Positions 15,609 through 24,528 of a DNA stretch of 64,000 bases are shown here, piece by piece. The stretch lies in NCBI RefSeq assembly GCF_036345255.1, contig NZ_CP107783.1, positions 1,798,001 to 1,862,000 of the forward strand, given 5' to 3'. The translations under genes and the position numbers were made by a program. The DNA is from Streptomyces sp. NBC_00569 (GTDB lineage Bacteria; Actinomycetota; Actinomycetes; Streptomycetales; Streptomycetaceae). Within the stretch, counting starts at the first letter, position 1; each line of letters opens with the position of its first letter. The notes under the pieces were generated by a model. The model searched no databases, was not told the DNA's origin, and saw only the letters and a list, made by a program, of their open reading frames with translations.

Positions 15609-16669
15609 GCACACCGAACACGCCGACGCCCACGAGGACGCCGGGAGCCCAGCAGACCGCCGCCCCGCTCATCAAGTTCAGCCTCTTCGCCCTCGTGACG
15701 ATCCTGGCGACGGCTCTGCTCGCCGCCACCATCGTCAACATCTCCTTCACCCCGGAGCACACGTACCGCGCGGTGTTCAGCGATGTGACAGGCCTGGAGA
15801 AGGGCGACGACATCCGGGTGGCCGGGGTGCGGGTCGGCGAGGTCGAGGGCATCCGGATCAAGGACCGGACACTGGCGGAGATCACCTTCACTGTCGGCGC
15901 GGACCGTCCGCTCCTCAACAGCACCGGCGCGGTCGTCCGCTACCGGAACCTGGTCGGACAGCGTTACGTCGCCCTGACGGAGGGCGCAGGAGACAGCACC
16001 CAGCTGAAGCCCGGCACGGCGATCCCACTGTCGCGCACGCAGCCCGCGCTGGACCTCAACGCGCTGCTGAACGGCTTCAAGCCCCTGTTCGCCGCGCTCA
16101 GCCCGCAGGACGTCAACCAGCTCGCCACCGAGATCATCCGGACGCTCCAGGGTGAGGGCGGCACAGTCAACAGCCTGCTCGCGCACACGGCTTCACTCAC
16201 CACGACCCTGGCCGGCCGCGACCAGCTGATCGGCTCGGTGATCGACAACCTCAACACTGTGCTGGAGACGCTGGACAAGCGCGGCGCCCGCTTCTCCGGG
16301 CTGCTCAAGCAGCTGCGGCGGCTGGTCTCGGGACTGTCCGCCGACCGCAAGCCCATCGGGCAGTCGCTGGTGAACATCGGCGACCTGACGGACGCCACCT
16401 CGGGGCTGCTCAAGGACGCGCGTCCGCCCCTGAAGGACGACATCGCCGGGCTGACCGATCTCACCGGAACGCTGAACAAGAACGAGAAGACCGTGGAGGG
16501 CGTGCTGAATCGGCTGCCGAACAAGCTCACCGAGCTGACGGGGACGGCGTCCTACGGCTCGTGGTTCAACTTCTACCTCTGCGACTTCGACGGCCGGATC
16601 GTGCTGCCGAAGACGAAGCGGGTGCTCACTCCCGGCCTGCACGTGGCGAGAGCGAGGTGCGGCGCGTGA
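15605..16669 (+). CDS. MCE family protein, second (MceB position)
   Basis: This 354-residue protein has a membrane helix at about 22-44 (IKFSLFALVTILATALLAAT) and then an MCE domain with the classic core GLEKGDDIRVAGVRVGEVEG and YRNLVGQRYVALTEG. A helical segment of coiled-coil character follows, and the conserved C-terminal pattern GSWFNFYLCDFDGRI identifies the MceB position. The start overlaps the previous stop (ATGA). The end overlaps the next start by one base. Confidence 0.9.
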   Translation: MSTPNTPTPTRTPGAQQTAAPLIKFSLFALVTILATALLAATIVNISFTPEHTYRAVFSDVTGLEKGDDIRVAGVRVGEVEGIRIKDRTLAEITFTVGADRPLLNSTGAVVRYRNLVGQRYVALTEGAGDSTQLKPGTAIPLSRTQPALDLNALLNGFKPLFAALSPQDVNQLATEIIRTLQGEGGTVNSLLAHTASLTTTLAGRDQLIGSVIDNLNTVLETLDKRGARFSGLLKQLRRLVSGLSADRKPIGQSLVNIGDLTDATSGLLKDARPPLKDDIAGLTDLTGTLNKNEKTVEGVLNRLPNKLTELTGTASYGSWFNFYLCDFDGRIVLPKTKRVLTPGLHVARARCGA

Positions 16670-17844
16670 TGAAGCGCTTCATTCCGCGCAGGCCCCGTCA
16701 GCGCCGCCCGGAGCCGCTGGTCAAGGTCCGCATCGACCCGCCCAAACTCCCAAAAATACGGCTCCTGCCGCGCCGGGCACCACGCCCACCCCGCCCGGAA
16801 CCCCTGGTCAAGGTCCGCATCGACCCGCCCAAGCTCCCCAAGATACGGATTCACCGCCCGCGCCTGACCCCGTTCCGCGAGCGCAACCCGGTGGTGATCG
16901 GAGCCGTGGGTCTCAGCTTCCTCGCGCTCCTTGCCGTGGCCGCGTTCAACGCCGACAGTCTGCCGCTGATCGGCGACGGCAAGACGTACAACGCCGCCTT
17001 CTCGGAGGCGGGCGGTCTCAAGCCCGGCGACGAGGTGCGGATCGCCGGCGTCAAGGTCGGCAAGGTCGAGGACGTCGATCTGGACGGTGGCCACGTCAAG
17101 GTCACCTTCAAGATCAAGGGCGATCCGGAGTTCGGCACCGGGACCGGCGCCTCGATCCGGGTCAAGACGATCCTCGGCGCCAAGTACCTCGCGCTGCACC
17201 CCAAGGGGCCCGGGCAGTTGAGGCCCGGCAGCGAGATACCCCTGAAGCGGACCGTTCCGGCGTACGACGTCGTGCAGGCGTTCAGCGATCTCACCACCAC
17301 GACGGAGAAGGTCGACACCGACCGGCTCGCTAAGGCCCTGGACACCCTCTCCACCACCTTCGAGGACTCGCCCGCCGAGATACGGGCGTCCATCAAGGGC
17401 CTGTCGAAGATCTCCCGGACGGTCGCCTCGCGCGACAAGGCGCTGGGCGAACTCCTCGACCATGCGAACGGTGTCACGGGCGTGCTGGCCGAGCACTCCG
17501 AGGACTTCTCCGCCCTGGTCAAGGACGGCGACAAGCTGTTCAAGGAGATCAGCAAGCGGCGCACGGCGATCCACAAGCTGCTGAAGAGCTCCATCGCGCT
17601 GGGCATCGAGTTGTCCGGCCTGGTCGACGACAACAACAAGGAGATCGGGCCCGCGCTCAAAGGCCTGAACCGTGTGGTCCGGATGCTCGAAAAGAACCAG
17701 TCGAGCCTCGACCGGAGCGTCAAGCTGCTCGCGCCCTATGTGCGGGTCTTCAGCAACACCCTCGGCAACGGCCACTGGTTCGACAGCTACATCCAGAACC
17801 TGGTCGCCGCTCCGGTGGTGCCGCGCACGGGAGGCGTGCAGTGA
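16669..17844 (+). CDS. MCE family protein, third (MceC position), with a duplicated basic N-terminal motif
   Basis: This 391-residue protein has a long cytoplasmic N-terminus (about 70 residues) before the membrane helix (VIGAVGLSFLALLAVAAF), unlike most Mce proteins. That extension holds two exact copies of RPEPLVKVRIDPPKLPKIR separated by a Pro/Arg linker. The MCE domain follows (GLKPGDEVRIAGVKVGKVED, TILGAKYLALHPKG), then the helical region ending NGHWFDSYIQNLV. The start is the ATG at 16669 or the GTG one codon earlier. The next gene begins with an ATGA-like overlap. The repeated basic motif could bind lipid head groups or a cytoplasmic partner. Confidence 0.88.
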   Translation: MKRFIPRRPRQRRPEPLVKVRIDPPKLPKIRLLPRRAPRPPRPEPLVKVRIDPPKLPKIRIHRPRLTPFRERNPVVIGAVGLSFLALLAVAAFNADSLPLIGDGKTYNAAFSEAGGLKPGDEVRIAGVKVGKVEDVDLDGGHVKVTFKIKGDPEFGTGTGASIRVKTILGAKYLALHPKGPGQLRPGSEIPLKRTVPAYDVVQAFSDLTTTTEKVDTDRLAKALDTLSTTFEDSPAEIRASIKGLSKISRTVASRDKALGELLDHANGVTGVLAEHSEDFSALVKDGDKLFKEISKRRTAIHKLLKSSIALGIELSGLVDDNNKEIGPALKGLNRVVRMLEKNQSSLDRSVKLLAPYVRVFSNTLGNGHWFDSYIQNLVAAPVVPRTGGVQ

Positions 17845-18965
17845 AGCACTTGAAGAGGCGCGTGGCCGTGGTCACCGCGCTCGCCCTCGTCGCCGCGCTC
17901 AGCCACGTGCTGTGGCCGCGCTCCGAGCCCGTGCGCGTCACCGCGTACTTCCCGCGCACCGTCGGTATCTACCCCGGCTCGGACATCCGTGTCCTCGGCG
18001 TCCGGATCGGCGAGGTCGAGAAGATCACGCCGGAGGGCGACCGGGTGCGGGTGGAGTTGGCGTACGACGAGGGCCGCAAGGTCCCGGTGGACGCGAAGGC
18101 CGCGATCATCAACTCTTCGGTGGTCAGCGACCGTTACGTGCAGCTGCTGCCGGTCTACCGCGACGGTCCGGTGATGCGGGACGGCGCTGTCATCCCCGAG
18201 AAGCGGACGGCCGTCCCCGTCGAGCTGGACCGCATCTTCGACAGTCTGCACACGACGGCCGACGCGCTCGGCCCCAAGGGCGCCAACAAGGACGGCTCGC
18301 TGTCGCGGCTGCTCGGCGTGAGCGCGGACACTCTCGACGGCCAGGGCGAGAACCTCAACCGGACGGTCAAGGACCTCTCGCAGGCAGTCACCACGCTGTC
18401 CGACGGCCGCGGGGACCTCTTCGGCACGGTACGGAACCTGCAGGTGTTCACGGCGGCGCTGGCCGCCGACGACAAGAGCGTGCGGTCGTTCAACACCAGC
18501 CTGAGCAAGGTCGCGGAGCAGCTCGCCGGCGAGCGCAAGGACCTCGCGGACGCGTTGCGGAACCTGGGGGCGGCGCTCGGCGACGTGTCGGACTTCGTGA
18601 AGAAGAACAAGAAGTCGCTGACCTCGGACGTGAAGGGCCTGAGCAAGGTGACCAAGGTGCTGGTGACCCAACGGGCCGCGCTGGAAGAGCTGTTGGAGGT
18701 CGCCCCGACGGGTCTGTCGAACCTGAACAACGCCTACAACCCGTCCGCGGGCACCCTCGACACCCGCAACAACGCGCAACAGGCCCAGGATCCGGCCTCG
18801 CTGTTGTGCTCCGTGCTGAGGACGACCGGCGACGAGGGCGGCAAGAACCCCGACTGCACGGAGCTGAAGAAGCTCTTCGACTCCCTGCCGAAGGCGCCGC
18901 GGGGCTCCGCGGTGACGGGAACGGTCGACCGGACACTCGGCGGAATTCTGGGGGCGAGCGCATGA
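17841..18965 (+). CDS. MCE family protein, fourth (MceD position)
   Basis: This 374-residue protein has a short N-terminus, one membrane helix (VAVVTALALVAALSHVLW) and an MCE domain (TVGIYPGSDIRVLGVRIGEV, INSSVVSDRYVQLLPVY). A long helical stretch of tunnel-forming type follows, with repeated LxxL/heptad patterns to about residue 290. The conserved tail has two Cys residues (LLCSVLRTT, KNPDCTELK). It overlaps both neighbours by four bases, so translation is coupled through the operon. Confidence 0.88.
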   Translation: MKHLKRRVAVVTALALVAALSHVLWPRSEPVRVTAYFPRTVGIYPGSDIRVLGVRIGEVEKITPEGDRVRVELAYDEGRKVPVDAKAAIINSSVVSDRYVQLLPVYRDGPVMRDGAVIPEKRTAVPVELDRIFDSLHTTADALGPKGANKDGSLSRLLGVSADTLDGQGENLNRTVKDLSQAVTTLSDGRGDLFGTVRNLQVFTAALAADDKSVRSFNTSLSKVAEQLAGERKDLADALRNLGAALGDVSDFVKKNKKSLTSDVKGLSKVTKVLVTQRAALEELLEVAPTGLSNLNNAYNPSAGTLDTRNNAQQAQDPASLLCSVLRTTGDEGGKNPDCTELKKLFDSLPKAPRGSAVTGTVDRTLGGILGASA

Positions 18966-20245
18966 ACGCACTGCGCAGAGTCGGAGCTGTCGCGTGGGCC
19001 GCGACCGGCTCGCTGCTCCTGTCCGGCTGCGAGTTCAACGGCTGGTACGACGTCCAGCTGCCCGGCGGAGCCGCCGCCGACGGCCACGCTTACCACGTCA
19101 CCGTCGAGTTCCGCGATGTCCTCGACCTGGTGCCGCAGTCGGCGGTGAAGGTCAACGACGTCCCCGTGGGCGCGGTCGAGAAGGTGGGTCTTGACGGCTG
19201 GCACGCGCGCGTACGGCTGCGGGTCGCCGACTCGGTGAAGCTGCCCGCCAATGCGGTCGCCGAACTGCGGCAGACCAGCATGCTCGGCGAGAAGTACGTC
19301 GCGCTCTCCGCCCCGCCCGGCACGGCCCCCGTGGGCCGGCTCGGCGACGGCGATCGCATTCCGTTGTCCCGCAGCGGCCGCAACCCGGAGATCGAGGAGG
19401 TGCTGTCCGCGCTGTCCGCGCTGCTCAACGGCGGCGGAGTGGCCCAGCTCAAGACGATCACCGTGGAGCTGAACAAGGCACTGGACGGCCGGGAGAACCG
19501 GGTCAGGTCGCTGCTCAAGGAGCTGAACACGTTCATCGGTGGCCTGGACGACCAGCGTGCGGACATCGTCCGCGCCCTCAAAGCCGTCGACCGGCTCGCG
19601 GGACGGCTCGGGAAGGAGAAGAAGACGATCGCACGGGCCGTCGACACCATGCCGCCCGCCCTGAAGGTCCTCGCCGACCAGCGGCACGATCTGACGAAGA
19701 TGCTCACTGCCCTGTCGAAGCTGGGCAAGAAGGGCACCAAGGTGGTCAACACCTCGCACGACGACACGGTCGCTGACCTCAAAGCGCTGCGACCGGTCCT
19801 CCAGCAGCTGAACAAGGCGGGCGACGATCTGCCCAACTCCCTGGAACTGCTGACGACTTACCCGTTCCCGCGCAACGCGTCGGACGCCGTCAAGGGCGAC
19901 TACGTCAACCTCCATCTCACCGCCGATCTCGATCTGTCGGACCTCTACGGGAACGTGACGGGCGGGTCCGGTAGGTCCGGCAAGGGCAACGGTGATTCCC
20001 GGGGGCCCGAGGTCCCCGGTCTGCCGGATCTCCCGGATGTGCCGGACGTGCCGCGCGTCCCGACGCCCACCGCGCTGCCGAGCGCACCGGGCGTGCCCTC
20101 TCCCTCGGTCCCCTCGGCCCCGTCGGGCGGCGGCGGTCCGCTGTGCCCGCCGGTGTGCACCAGTAGCTACACCACCCCGGGCGAACTTCCCGAGGGGATC
20201 GACCTCGCTCTCGCGGAGCTGATGCTGATGGGGGTTCAGCCGTGA
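18962..20245 (+). CDS. MCE family lipoprotein, fifth (MceE/LprK position)
   Basis: This 427-residue protein begins with a lipoprotein signal: basic start, hydrophobic segment and lipobox LLSGC, with Cys23 as the lipidated residue. The MCE domain follows (LDLVPQSAVKVNDVPVGAVE, QTSMLGEKYVALSAPPG), then the helical region. After about residue 335 comes a Gly/Ser linker and a Pro-rich tail (GLPDLPDVPDVPRVPTP) resembling the exported tail of the upstream sigma factor. The end carries the MceE-type finish CPPVCTSSYTTPGELPEGID. In actinobacterial Mce systems the fifth protein is the lipoprotein, as here. Confidence 0.9.
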   Translation: MNALRRVGAVAWAATGSLLLSGCEFNGWYDVQLPGGAAADGHAYHVTVEFRDVLDLVPQSAVKVNDVPVGAVEKVGLDGWHARVRLRVADSVKLPANAVAELRQTSMLGEKYVALSAPPGTAPVGRLGDGDRIPLSRSGRNPEIEEVLSALSALLNGGGVAQLKTITVELNKALDGRENRVRSLLKELNTFIGGLDDQRADIVRALKAVDRLAGRLGKEKKTIARAVDTMPPALKVLADQRHDLTKMLTALSKLGKKGTKVVNTSHDDTVADLKALRPVLQQLNKAGDDLPNSLELLTTYPFPRNASDAVKGDYVNLHLTADLDLSDLYGNVTGGSGRSGKGNGDSRGPEVPGLPDLPDVPDVPRVPTPTALPSAPGVPSPSVPSAPSGGGGPLCPPVCTSSYTTPGELPEGIDLALAELMLMGVQP

Positions 20246-21519
20246 TCACACGTACGGTCAAGATCCAGCTGCTCGCCTTCGCCACGGTCACCGCCGTCGG
20301 GGTGTCGTACGTCGGCGCCGAGTACACCGGCCTGGTGGACGGCGTCCTGGGCCGCGGCTACACCGTGCGGGCCGACTTCGCCGACTCCGGGGGCATCTTC
20401 CCCGGCGCCGAGGTCACCTACCGCGGGGTGCCGGTGGGCCGCGTCGGCACATTGCGGCTGGCCGGCTCGGACGGCGTCTCGGTCGCCCTCGACATCAAGG
20501 ACGGCGCGCCACGCATCCCGGCGGACACCCTCGCCGTGGTGGCGAACCGTTCGGCGGTGGGCGAGCAGTTCGTAGATCTGCAGCCGCGCACTTCGCACGG
20601 CCCGTACCTCCTCGACGGCGGCACCATCCCGCGCGGCAGTACCCGCGTGCCGCTGCCCACCACGGAGCTGGTCCTCAGCCTGGACCGGCTGGTGAATTCG
20701 GTCGGCAAGGACGATCTGCGGGTCACCGTCGACGAGTTGGGCAAGGCCTTCTCCGGCACGGGACCGAATCTGAGCCGCCTGGTGGACTCGGGCAACGCGC
20801 TCGTCAAGTCGGCGTCCGATTCACTGCCTCAGACGATCTCGCTCATCGAGGACTCGCGGACGGTCCTCAAGACGCAGGCCGACCAGGGCTCGTCCATCAA
20901 GTCGTTCGCGCACGATCTGGCGGCGCTCAGCGCACAGCTGAAGTCGAGCGACGGGGACCTGCGCAAGCTGATCGGCAACGCGACGCCGGCCGCGCAACAG
21001 GTGAACTCGCTGTTGAAGTCCACCGGTCCACGGCTTTCGGTCCTGCTGGCCAATCTGATCAGCGGCGGCCAGGTCACGCTGGCCCGCCTGCCCGGCGTGG
21101 AGCAGTCCCTGGTCACGTTCCCGGCGCTGGTCGCGGGCAGCTACACGGTCCTCCCGGGCGACGGCACCACCCACTTCGGCCTGGTGGTGAACGCCGACGA
21201 CCCGCCGCCGTGCACCCAGGGGTACGGGACGACACGGCGCAACCCCTCGGACACCAGCATGCGCGAGGCGAACACAGACGCGCGCTGCGCGGCCCCGCGG
21301 GGAAGCAAGACGTCGGTGCGGGGCGCACAGAACGCCCCCGGCGCGACGGCCGCTTCCGGCCGGGCGAACCAGACGGCGTACGTCACGCCGTACGACCCGG
21401 AGACCGGCACCGCGACCGGCCCGGACGGAAGGCCCGTCGAGATCGGCTCGACGGGCGGCCAACAGAACGTATTCGGAAAGGAATCGTGGCAATGGCTGCT
21501 CGTCGGACCGATGGCATGA
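20242..21519 (+). CDS. MCE family protein, sixth (MceF position)
   Basis: This 425-residue protein starts at GTG 20242, overlapping the MceE stop. It has one membrane helix (IQLLAFATVTAVGVSYVGAE) and an MCE domain with FADSGGIFPGAEVTYRGVPV and VANRSAVGEQFVDLQPR. The helical region is followed by the MceF-type C-terminal domain (SYTVLPGDGTTHFGLVVNAD, then PPPCTQGYGTTRR and ARCAAPRGS). It completes the set of six Mce subunits. The next gene overlaps by ATGA. Confidence 0.9.
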   Translation: MITRTVKIQLLAFATVTAVGVSYVGAEYTGLVDGVLGRGYTVRADFADSGGIFPGAEVTYRGVPVGRVGTLRLAGSDGVSVALDIKDGAPRIPADTLAVVANRSAVGEQFVDLQPRTSHGPYLLDGGTIPRGSTRVPLPTTELVLSLDRLVNSVGKDDLRVTVDELGKAFSGTGPNLSRLVDSGNALVKSASDSLPQTISLIEDSRTVLKTQADQGSSIKSFAHDLAALSAQLKSSDGDLRKLIGNATPAAQQVNSLLKSTGPRLSVLLANLISGGQVTLARLPGVEQSLVTFPALVAGSYTVLPGDGTTHFGLVVNADDPPPCTQGYGTTRRNPSDTSMREANTDARCAAPRGSKTSVRGAQNAPGATAASGRANQTAYVTPYDPETGTATGPDGRPVEIGSTGGQQNVFGKESWQWLLVGPMA

Positions 21520-22022
21520 GCAAGGCCCTACCGGTCCTGGCCCTGTCGGGCAGGGCCTGGGCGGCGGGACTCGTCGTGGCGACCGTCCTCACCACCACGC
21601 TGACCATCTGGCTCAGCCTCGGCGTCTTCGACCAGCGCGAAACGGAGCAGCGGCGCCAGGACCTCCTGGCCGCGGCCCGCCAGTCGGCGCTGAACTTCAC
21701 CTCGCTCGACTACCGGCACTACGGCCGGGACAGCGCGAACGTCCTCGAGGGCGCCACCGGCGACTTCAAGAAGCAGTTCGCCGCGCAGACGGAGGAACTG
21801 ACCAAACTCGTCGCCGAGAACCGGTCCATGTCCGAGGGCCAGATCCTCGAAGCGGGCATCGTCCGCTCCGACGAACGCTCGGCCCGCGTCCTGGTGGTCG
21901 CCGACAGCAAGGTGACCAACACCGCCACACCCAAGGGCGAGGCGCGCACCTATCGGCTGCAGCTCGACCTCGTGTACCGGGACGGCCGCTGGCTGACCTC
22001 CGACGTCGAATTCGTCGGCTGA
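21516..22022 (+). CDS. Mce-associated membrane protein, first
   Basis: This 168-residue protein has one N-terminal membrane helix (WAAGLVVATVLTTTLTIWLS) and an exported domain of the Mce-associated type, which resembles an NTF2/cystatin-like fold: ALNFTSLDYRHYGRDSANVL, then TGDFKKQFAAQTEELTKLV, then a three-strand end with LQLDLVYRDGRWLTSDVEFV. Such proteins stabilise Mce complexes and are coded at the 3' end of mce operons. The ATG at 21516 overlaps the MceF stop; the longer open frame upstream is a shadow of mceF. Confidence 0.82.
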   Translation: MSKALPVLALSGRAWAAGLVVATVLTTTLTIWLSLGVFDQRETEQRRQDLLAAARQSALNFTSLDYRHYGRDSANVLEGATGDFKKQFAAQTEELTKLVAENRSMSEGQILEAGIVRSDERSARVLVVADSKVTNTATPKGEARTYRLQLDLVYRDGRWLTSDVEFVG

Positions 22023-22076
22023 CCGCCCCCTCTCTCCGTACCACCCATTCCGTACCGGCCCATGAGGAGCAATACC

Positions 22077-22934
22077 GTGGCGAAGACGACCAATCGGAGC
22101 CGTGGCTCCGGTTCCGGCGCCCGGCGCACCATGACCGCGGCTGCACGCGCGGCGACCAAGCGTGCGGAGCGCGGCCACCACAGGCCGGGTCCTGCGGCCA
22201 CCGACGAGGAGGCTCCCGGGCAACGGCTCAGGGCAGTGGACTCCGGGCGCACCCTCCTCATCGAGGCTCCTGAGGAGGGCGGCTGGGACGACCCGCCGGA
22301 GCCCTCGCCGGAATCCCTCAGGGAGGACCCGTCACAAAAGTCACAGGAAGAGCAGGAAGAGCAGGAAGAGCACGAGGAGCAGGAAGAGGACGAGACCGGC
22401 CGCGGCACGCCGCCGCGCCGCGGCCGGCGACGGCCGTTCACCGCACTCCTGTGCGTCCTGCTCGTGGCGGGCCTGATCGCGGCCGCCGTCCTCGGGTGGC
22501 GATACCGGGAGGGCACGCGGGCCGAACAAGCACGGGGACAGGCGCTCGCGGCCGCACGGCAGGCAGCGCCTGTCGTGCTCTCGTACGACTACCGGCATCT
22601 GGACCGCGACTTCGCCGCGGCGCGCGCCCGGCTCACCGGGCACTTCCGTGACGAGTACGGGAAGACCACCACGAGGGTGGTCGGGCCGACTGCCAGGAAG
22701 TACCACGGAGTGGTGAAAGCGACGGTGGCGCAGCCCGCCGGTGACTCCGCCACGGCCCCGGCGGCCTCCGTGATCTCCGCCTCGGCGGACCGGGCCGTGG
22801 TCCTCCTCTTCGTCAACCAGGTGACCACGAGCACCCAGGTCACGGGCTCCCGCGCGGACCTGAACCGGGTGCGGATGACGCTGACACGTACGGACGACGG
22901 TGGCTGGAAGGTGAGCGCGCTCGACGCGCTCTGA
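22077..22934 (+). CDS. Mce-associated membrane protein, second, with a Glu-rich cytoplasmic region
   Basis: This 285-residue protein has the same C-terminal exported domain as its neighbour (VVLSYDYRHLDRDFAAARAR, LTGHFRDEYGKTTTRVV, a final strand with DDGGWKVSALDAL). It is preceded by a membrane helix (FTALLCVLLVAGLIAAAVLG) and a cytoplasmic part of about 120 residues. That part is basic at first, then holds a run of EEQEE-like repeats. The GTG at 22077 has GAGGAGC upstream; the ATG at 22062 overlaps that ribosome site and is less likely. It is the last gene of the mce operon. Confidence 0.75.
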   Translation: MAKTTNRSRGSGSGARRTMTAAARAATKRAERGHHRPGPAATDEEAPGQRLRAVDSGRTLLIEAPEEGGWDDPPEPSPESLREDPSQKSQEEQEEQEEHEEQEEDETGRGTPPRRGRRRPFTALLCVLLVAGLIAAAVLGWRYREGTRAEQARGQALAAARQAAPVVLSYDYRHLDRDFAAARARLTGHFRDEYGKTTTRVVGPTARKYHGVVKATVAQPAGDSATAPAASVISASADRAVVLLFVNQVTTSTQVTGSRADLNRVRMTLTRTDDGGWKVSALDAL

Positions 22935-23310
22935 CATCGGCGTCCCCCACCCCGGGAGCCCGGCGGGAAGGGCAGAGAGAGGGGCGGAGCCCAGACGAGT
23001 CGAACTGCACGCCGGGTTCCGTTCCATCGGGCCCTCACGCGCCTCGGAGCAACTACCAGCCACCACTCCCACCTGTTCCACGCCTACGGCATGACAAGCG
23101 ACCACCGTCCACTCAGCGCGACGACCGTCCGGCAGGACACGGCCGGACCCATACGGTCCGGACCGAGACGCCGAGCTCCTCAAACCGATCATGCCAGGTC
23201 AGCAGAGGTCAGGGCCGAGCCGTGGACACGGCGTCTGGGTCAAGTTGACCCATCCGTAGGCGCAGCAGATGGTCACCGGCAGCCAGGCGATCGAACGCGT
23301 GGGGCACGTA
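22935..23310. other. Spacer after the mce operon
   Basis: No gene is supported here. Short frames have no protein character. A small inverted repeat (CGGACC...GGTCCG) near 23155-23170 is the only structure seen and is too weak to call a terminator. Confidence 0.4.
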
Positions 23311-23319
23311 TCTGGGCCC

Positions 23320-23437
23320 CAAGAACCTCGGCTGATCGGGGTGATCGGGTTGGCGTCGATGGTGTTCGCGGTGACGAAGCCGCTGTCAGGGGAGGCGAGG
23401 AAGGCGACGACCCCGGCGAGGTCGGCGGGGGCACTGC
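23320..23437 (-). pseudogene. Short-chain dehydrogenase C-terminal remnant
   Basis: The minus-strand frame reads SAPADLAGVVAFLASPDSGF and then VTANTIDANP, the final helix and strand of short-chain dehydrogenases (usually P.DIA..V.FLASD...VTGQ...VDGG). Nothing of the Rossmann fold or the YxxxK motif precedes it. It is fused by debris to an ArsR fragment. Confidence 0.55.
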
Positions 23438-23439
23438 AC

Positions 23440-23620
23440 GGCACCGGGGATCGCAGCACCGACCGCCCCGCCCGCCGTCGCTCCACCATCCCCGCGTCGA
23501 GCAGCACTCGCAGATGCCCGCCCCCGAACCCAGCGTCCGCCCGGTCACGGCGACCAGCTGGGTTGTGCTCATGGGCGTCCCGAGCAGCGTCAGCAACCCG
23601 GCCAACGATGGCCCGTCCGG
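23440..23620 (-). pseudogene. ArsR-family regulator remnant, frameshifted
   Basis: Two minus-strand frames together encode an ArsR-like winged helix: SLAGLLTLLGTPMSTTQLVA and VTGRTLG in one, GGHLRVLLDAGMVERRRAGR and SVLR in the next. The helix-turn-helix and wing are recognisable, but a frameshift near 23520 separates them and no intact start or end remains. Confidence 0.5.
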
Positions 23621-23699
23621 GCGGCAACCTGCCCCCGAACGGTAGAGTCGCCGATGGCGCAGCATTGCGATCATGAAATCAGCATGAGCCACTCATTAC

Positions 23700-24128
23700 A
23701 TGATCAGACACGCGATGCGTACGCTCTGCGCCGCCACCCTCGTGGCCGCTCCCCTCGCCCTGACCGCAACGCCTGCACAAGCCCTGACTTCATGTACGGT
23801 CAACGGCCGTCCCGTGTCCGGTACGACCGTCAGCGGTACTGCCGGCTCCGACAACATCAGCTGCGGCGCCCTTGCCTTGGGCGATAGCGTCAACGGCTTG
23901 GGCGGGAGCGACTACATCGTCATCAACGGCATCGTTGCCGGCACCGTCGACGGCGGCGCCGGCGGCGATTTCATCACGGCCAACGCCGGTACCACGGCGA
24001 ACGGCAGGATCCTCGGCGGTGCCGACGGCGACTTCATCCTCGTCGGCCCGAACGCCGGCACCGTCGACGGCGGACTCGGATCGGACTTCTGCCGAATCGC
24101 TTCCGGTAACCCCCCAATCAGCTGCTGA
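23700..24128 (+). CDS. Small secreted protein with RTX-like Gly/Asp repeats
   Basis: This 142-residue protein has a clear Sec signal peptide (basic start, hydrophobic core LCAATLVAAPLALTAT, cleavage near AQA-L). The mature part has repeated units of the form GGxGxDxIxxNxG: GGSDYIVING, GGAGGDFITANAG, GGADGDFILVGPNAG, GGLGSDFCRIAS. These resemble calcium-binding beta-roll repeats but are looser than the strict RTX nonapeptide. Two Cys pairs could form disulfides. The start could be the ATG at 23700 or 23715. Its role is unknown; it probably forms a small beta-solenoid outside the cell. Confidence 0.7.
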   Translation: MIRHAMRTLCAATLVAAPLALTATPAQALTSCTVNGRPVSGTTVSGTAGSDNISCGALALGDSVNGLGGSDYIVINGIVAGTVDGGAGGDFITANAGTTANGRILGGADGDFILVGPNAGTVDGGLGSDFCRIASGNPPISC

Positions 24129-24165
24129 CCAGCAGCGGGTTCGTTGGGCCAGCCAACAGCGAGGC

Positions 24166-24528
24166 TCACAGTGGCCGGCTAGCGTGGCACAGCACGCGGT
24201 GGTCACCGGCCCGCTGCCCCCGCTCGGCACATTCCGTCACCTCCGGAGCCGCATTTCGTCGGGTCCCCGACGAGGGCGCGCTCCATCGAGTCGGCGAACT
24301 CGTCGCCGGCCTTCGGCTGCCCGCAGCGGTGTCCATGAATCGATCGGTTCCCGAACGAGCCAGGGACGCCGGGCGGATTGCCTGGCGCACCTGTTCGGTC
24401 GTGTTCAGGATGGGTGTTTCATCGGACTGCCAGCAGCCCTTCCAGACCAGCGCTGTCTCCGAGATCGGCGGAGACTTGGAGGCTGACTGCGATTCATTGC
24501 CGAAGACCCCCACGTCGTGGAAGTCCAT
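24166..24528 (-). CDS. Uncertain hypothetical protein
   Basis: A 120-residue minus-strand frame contains a protein-like core (DFHDVGVFGNESQSASKSPP, ISETALVWKGCWQSDETPIL, NTTEQVRQAIR) followed by low-complexity sequence. I do not recognise the family. The compositional shift after about residue 70 suggests either a frameshifted gene or a chance open frame. Treat as possible only. Confidence 0.3.
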   Translation of the reverse strand: MDFHDVGVFGNESQSASKSPPISETALVWKGCWQSDETPILNTTEQVRQAIRPASLARSGTDRFMDTAAGSRRPATSSPTRWSAPSSGTRRNAAPEVTECAERGQRAGDHRVLCHASRPL

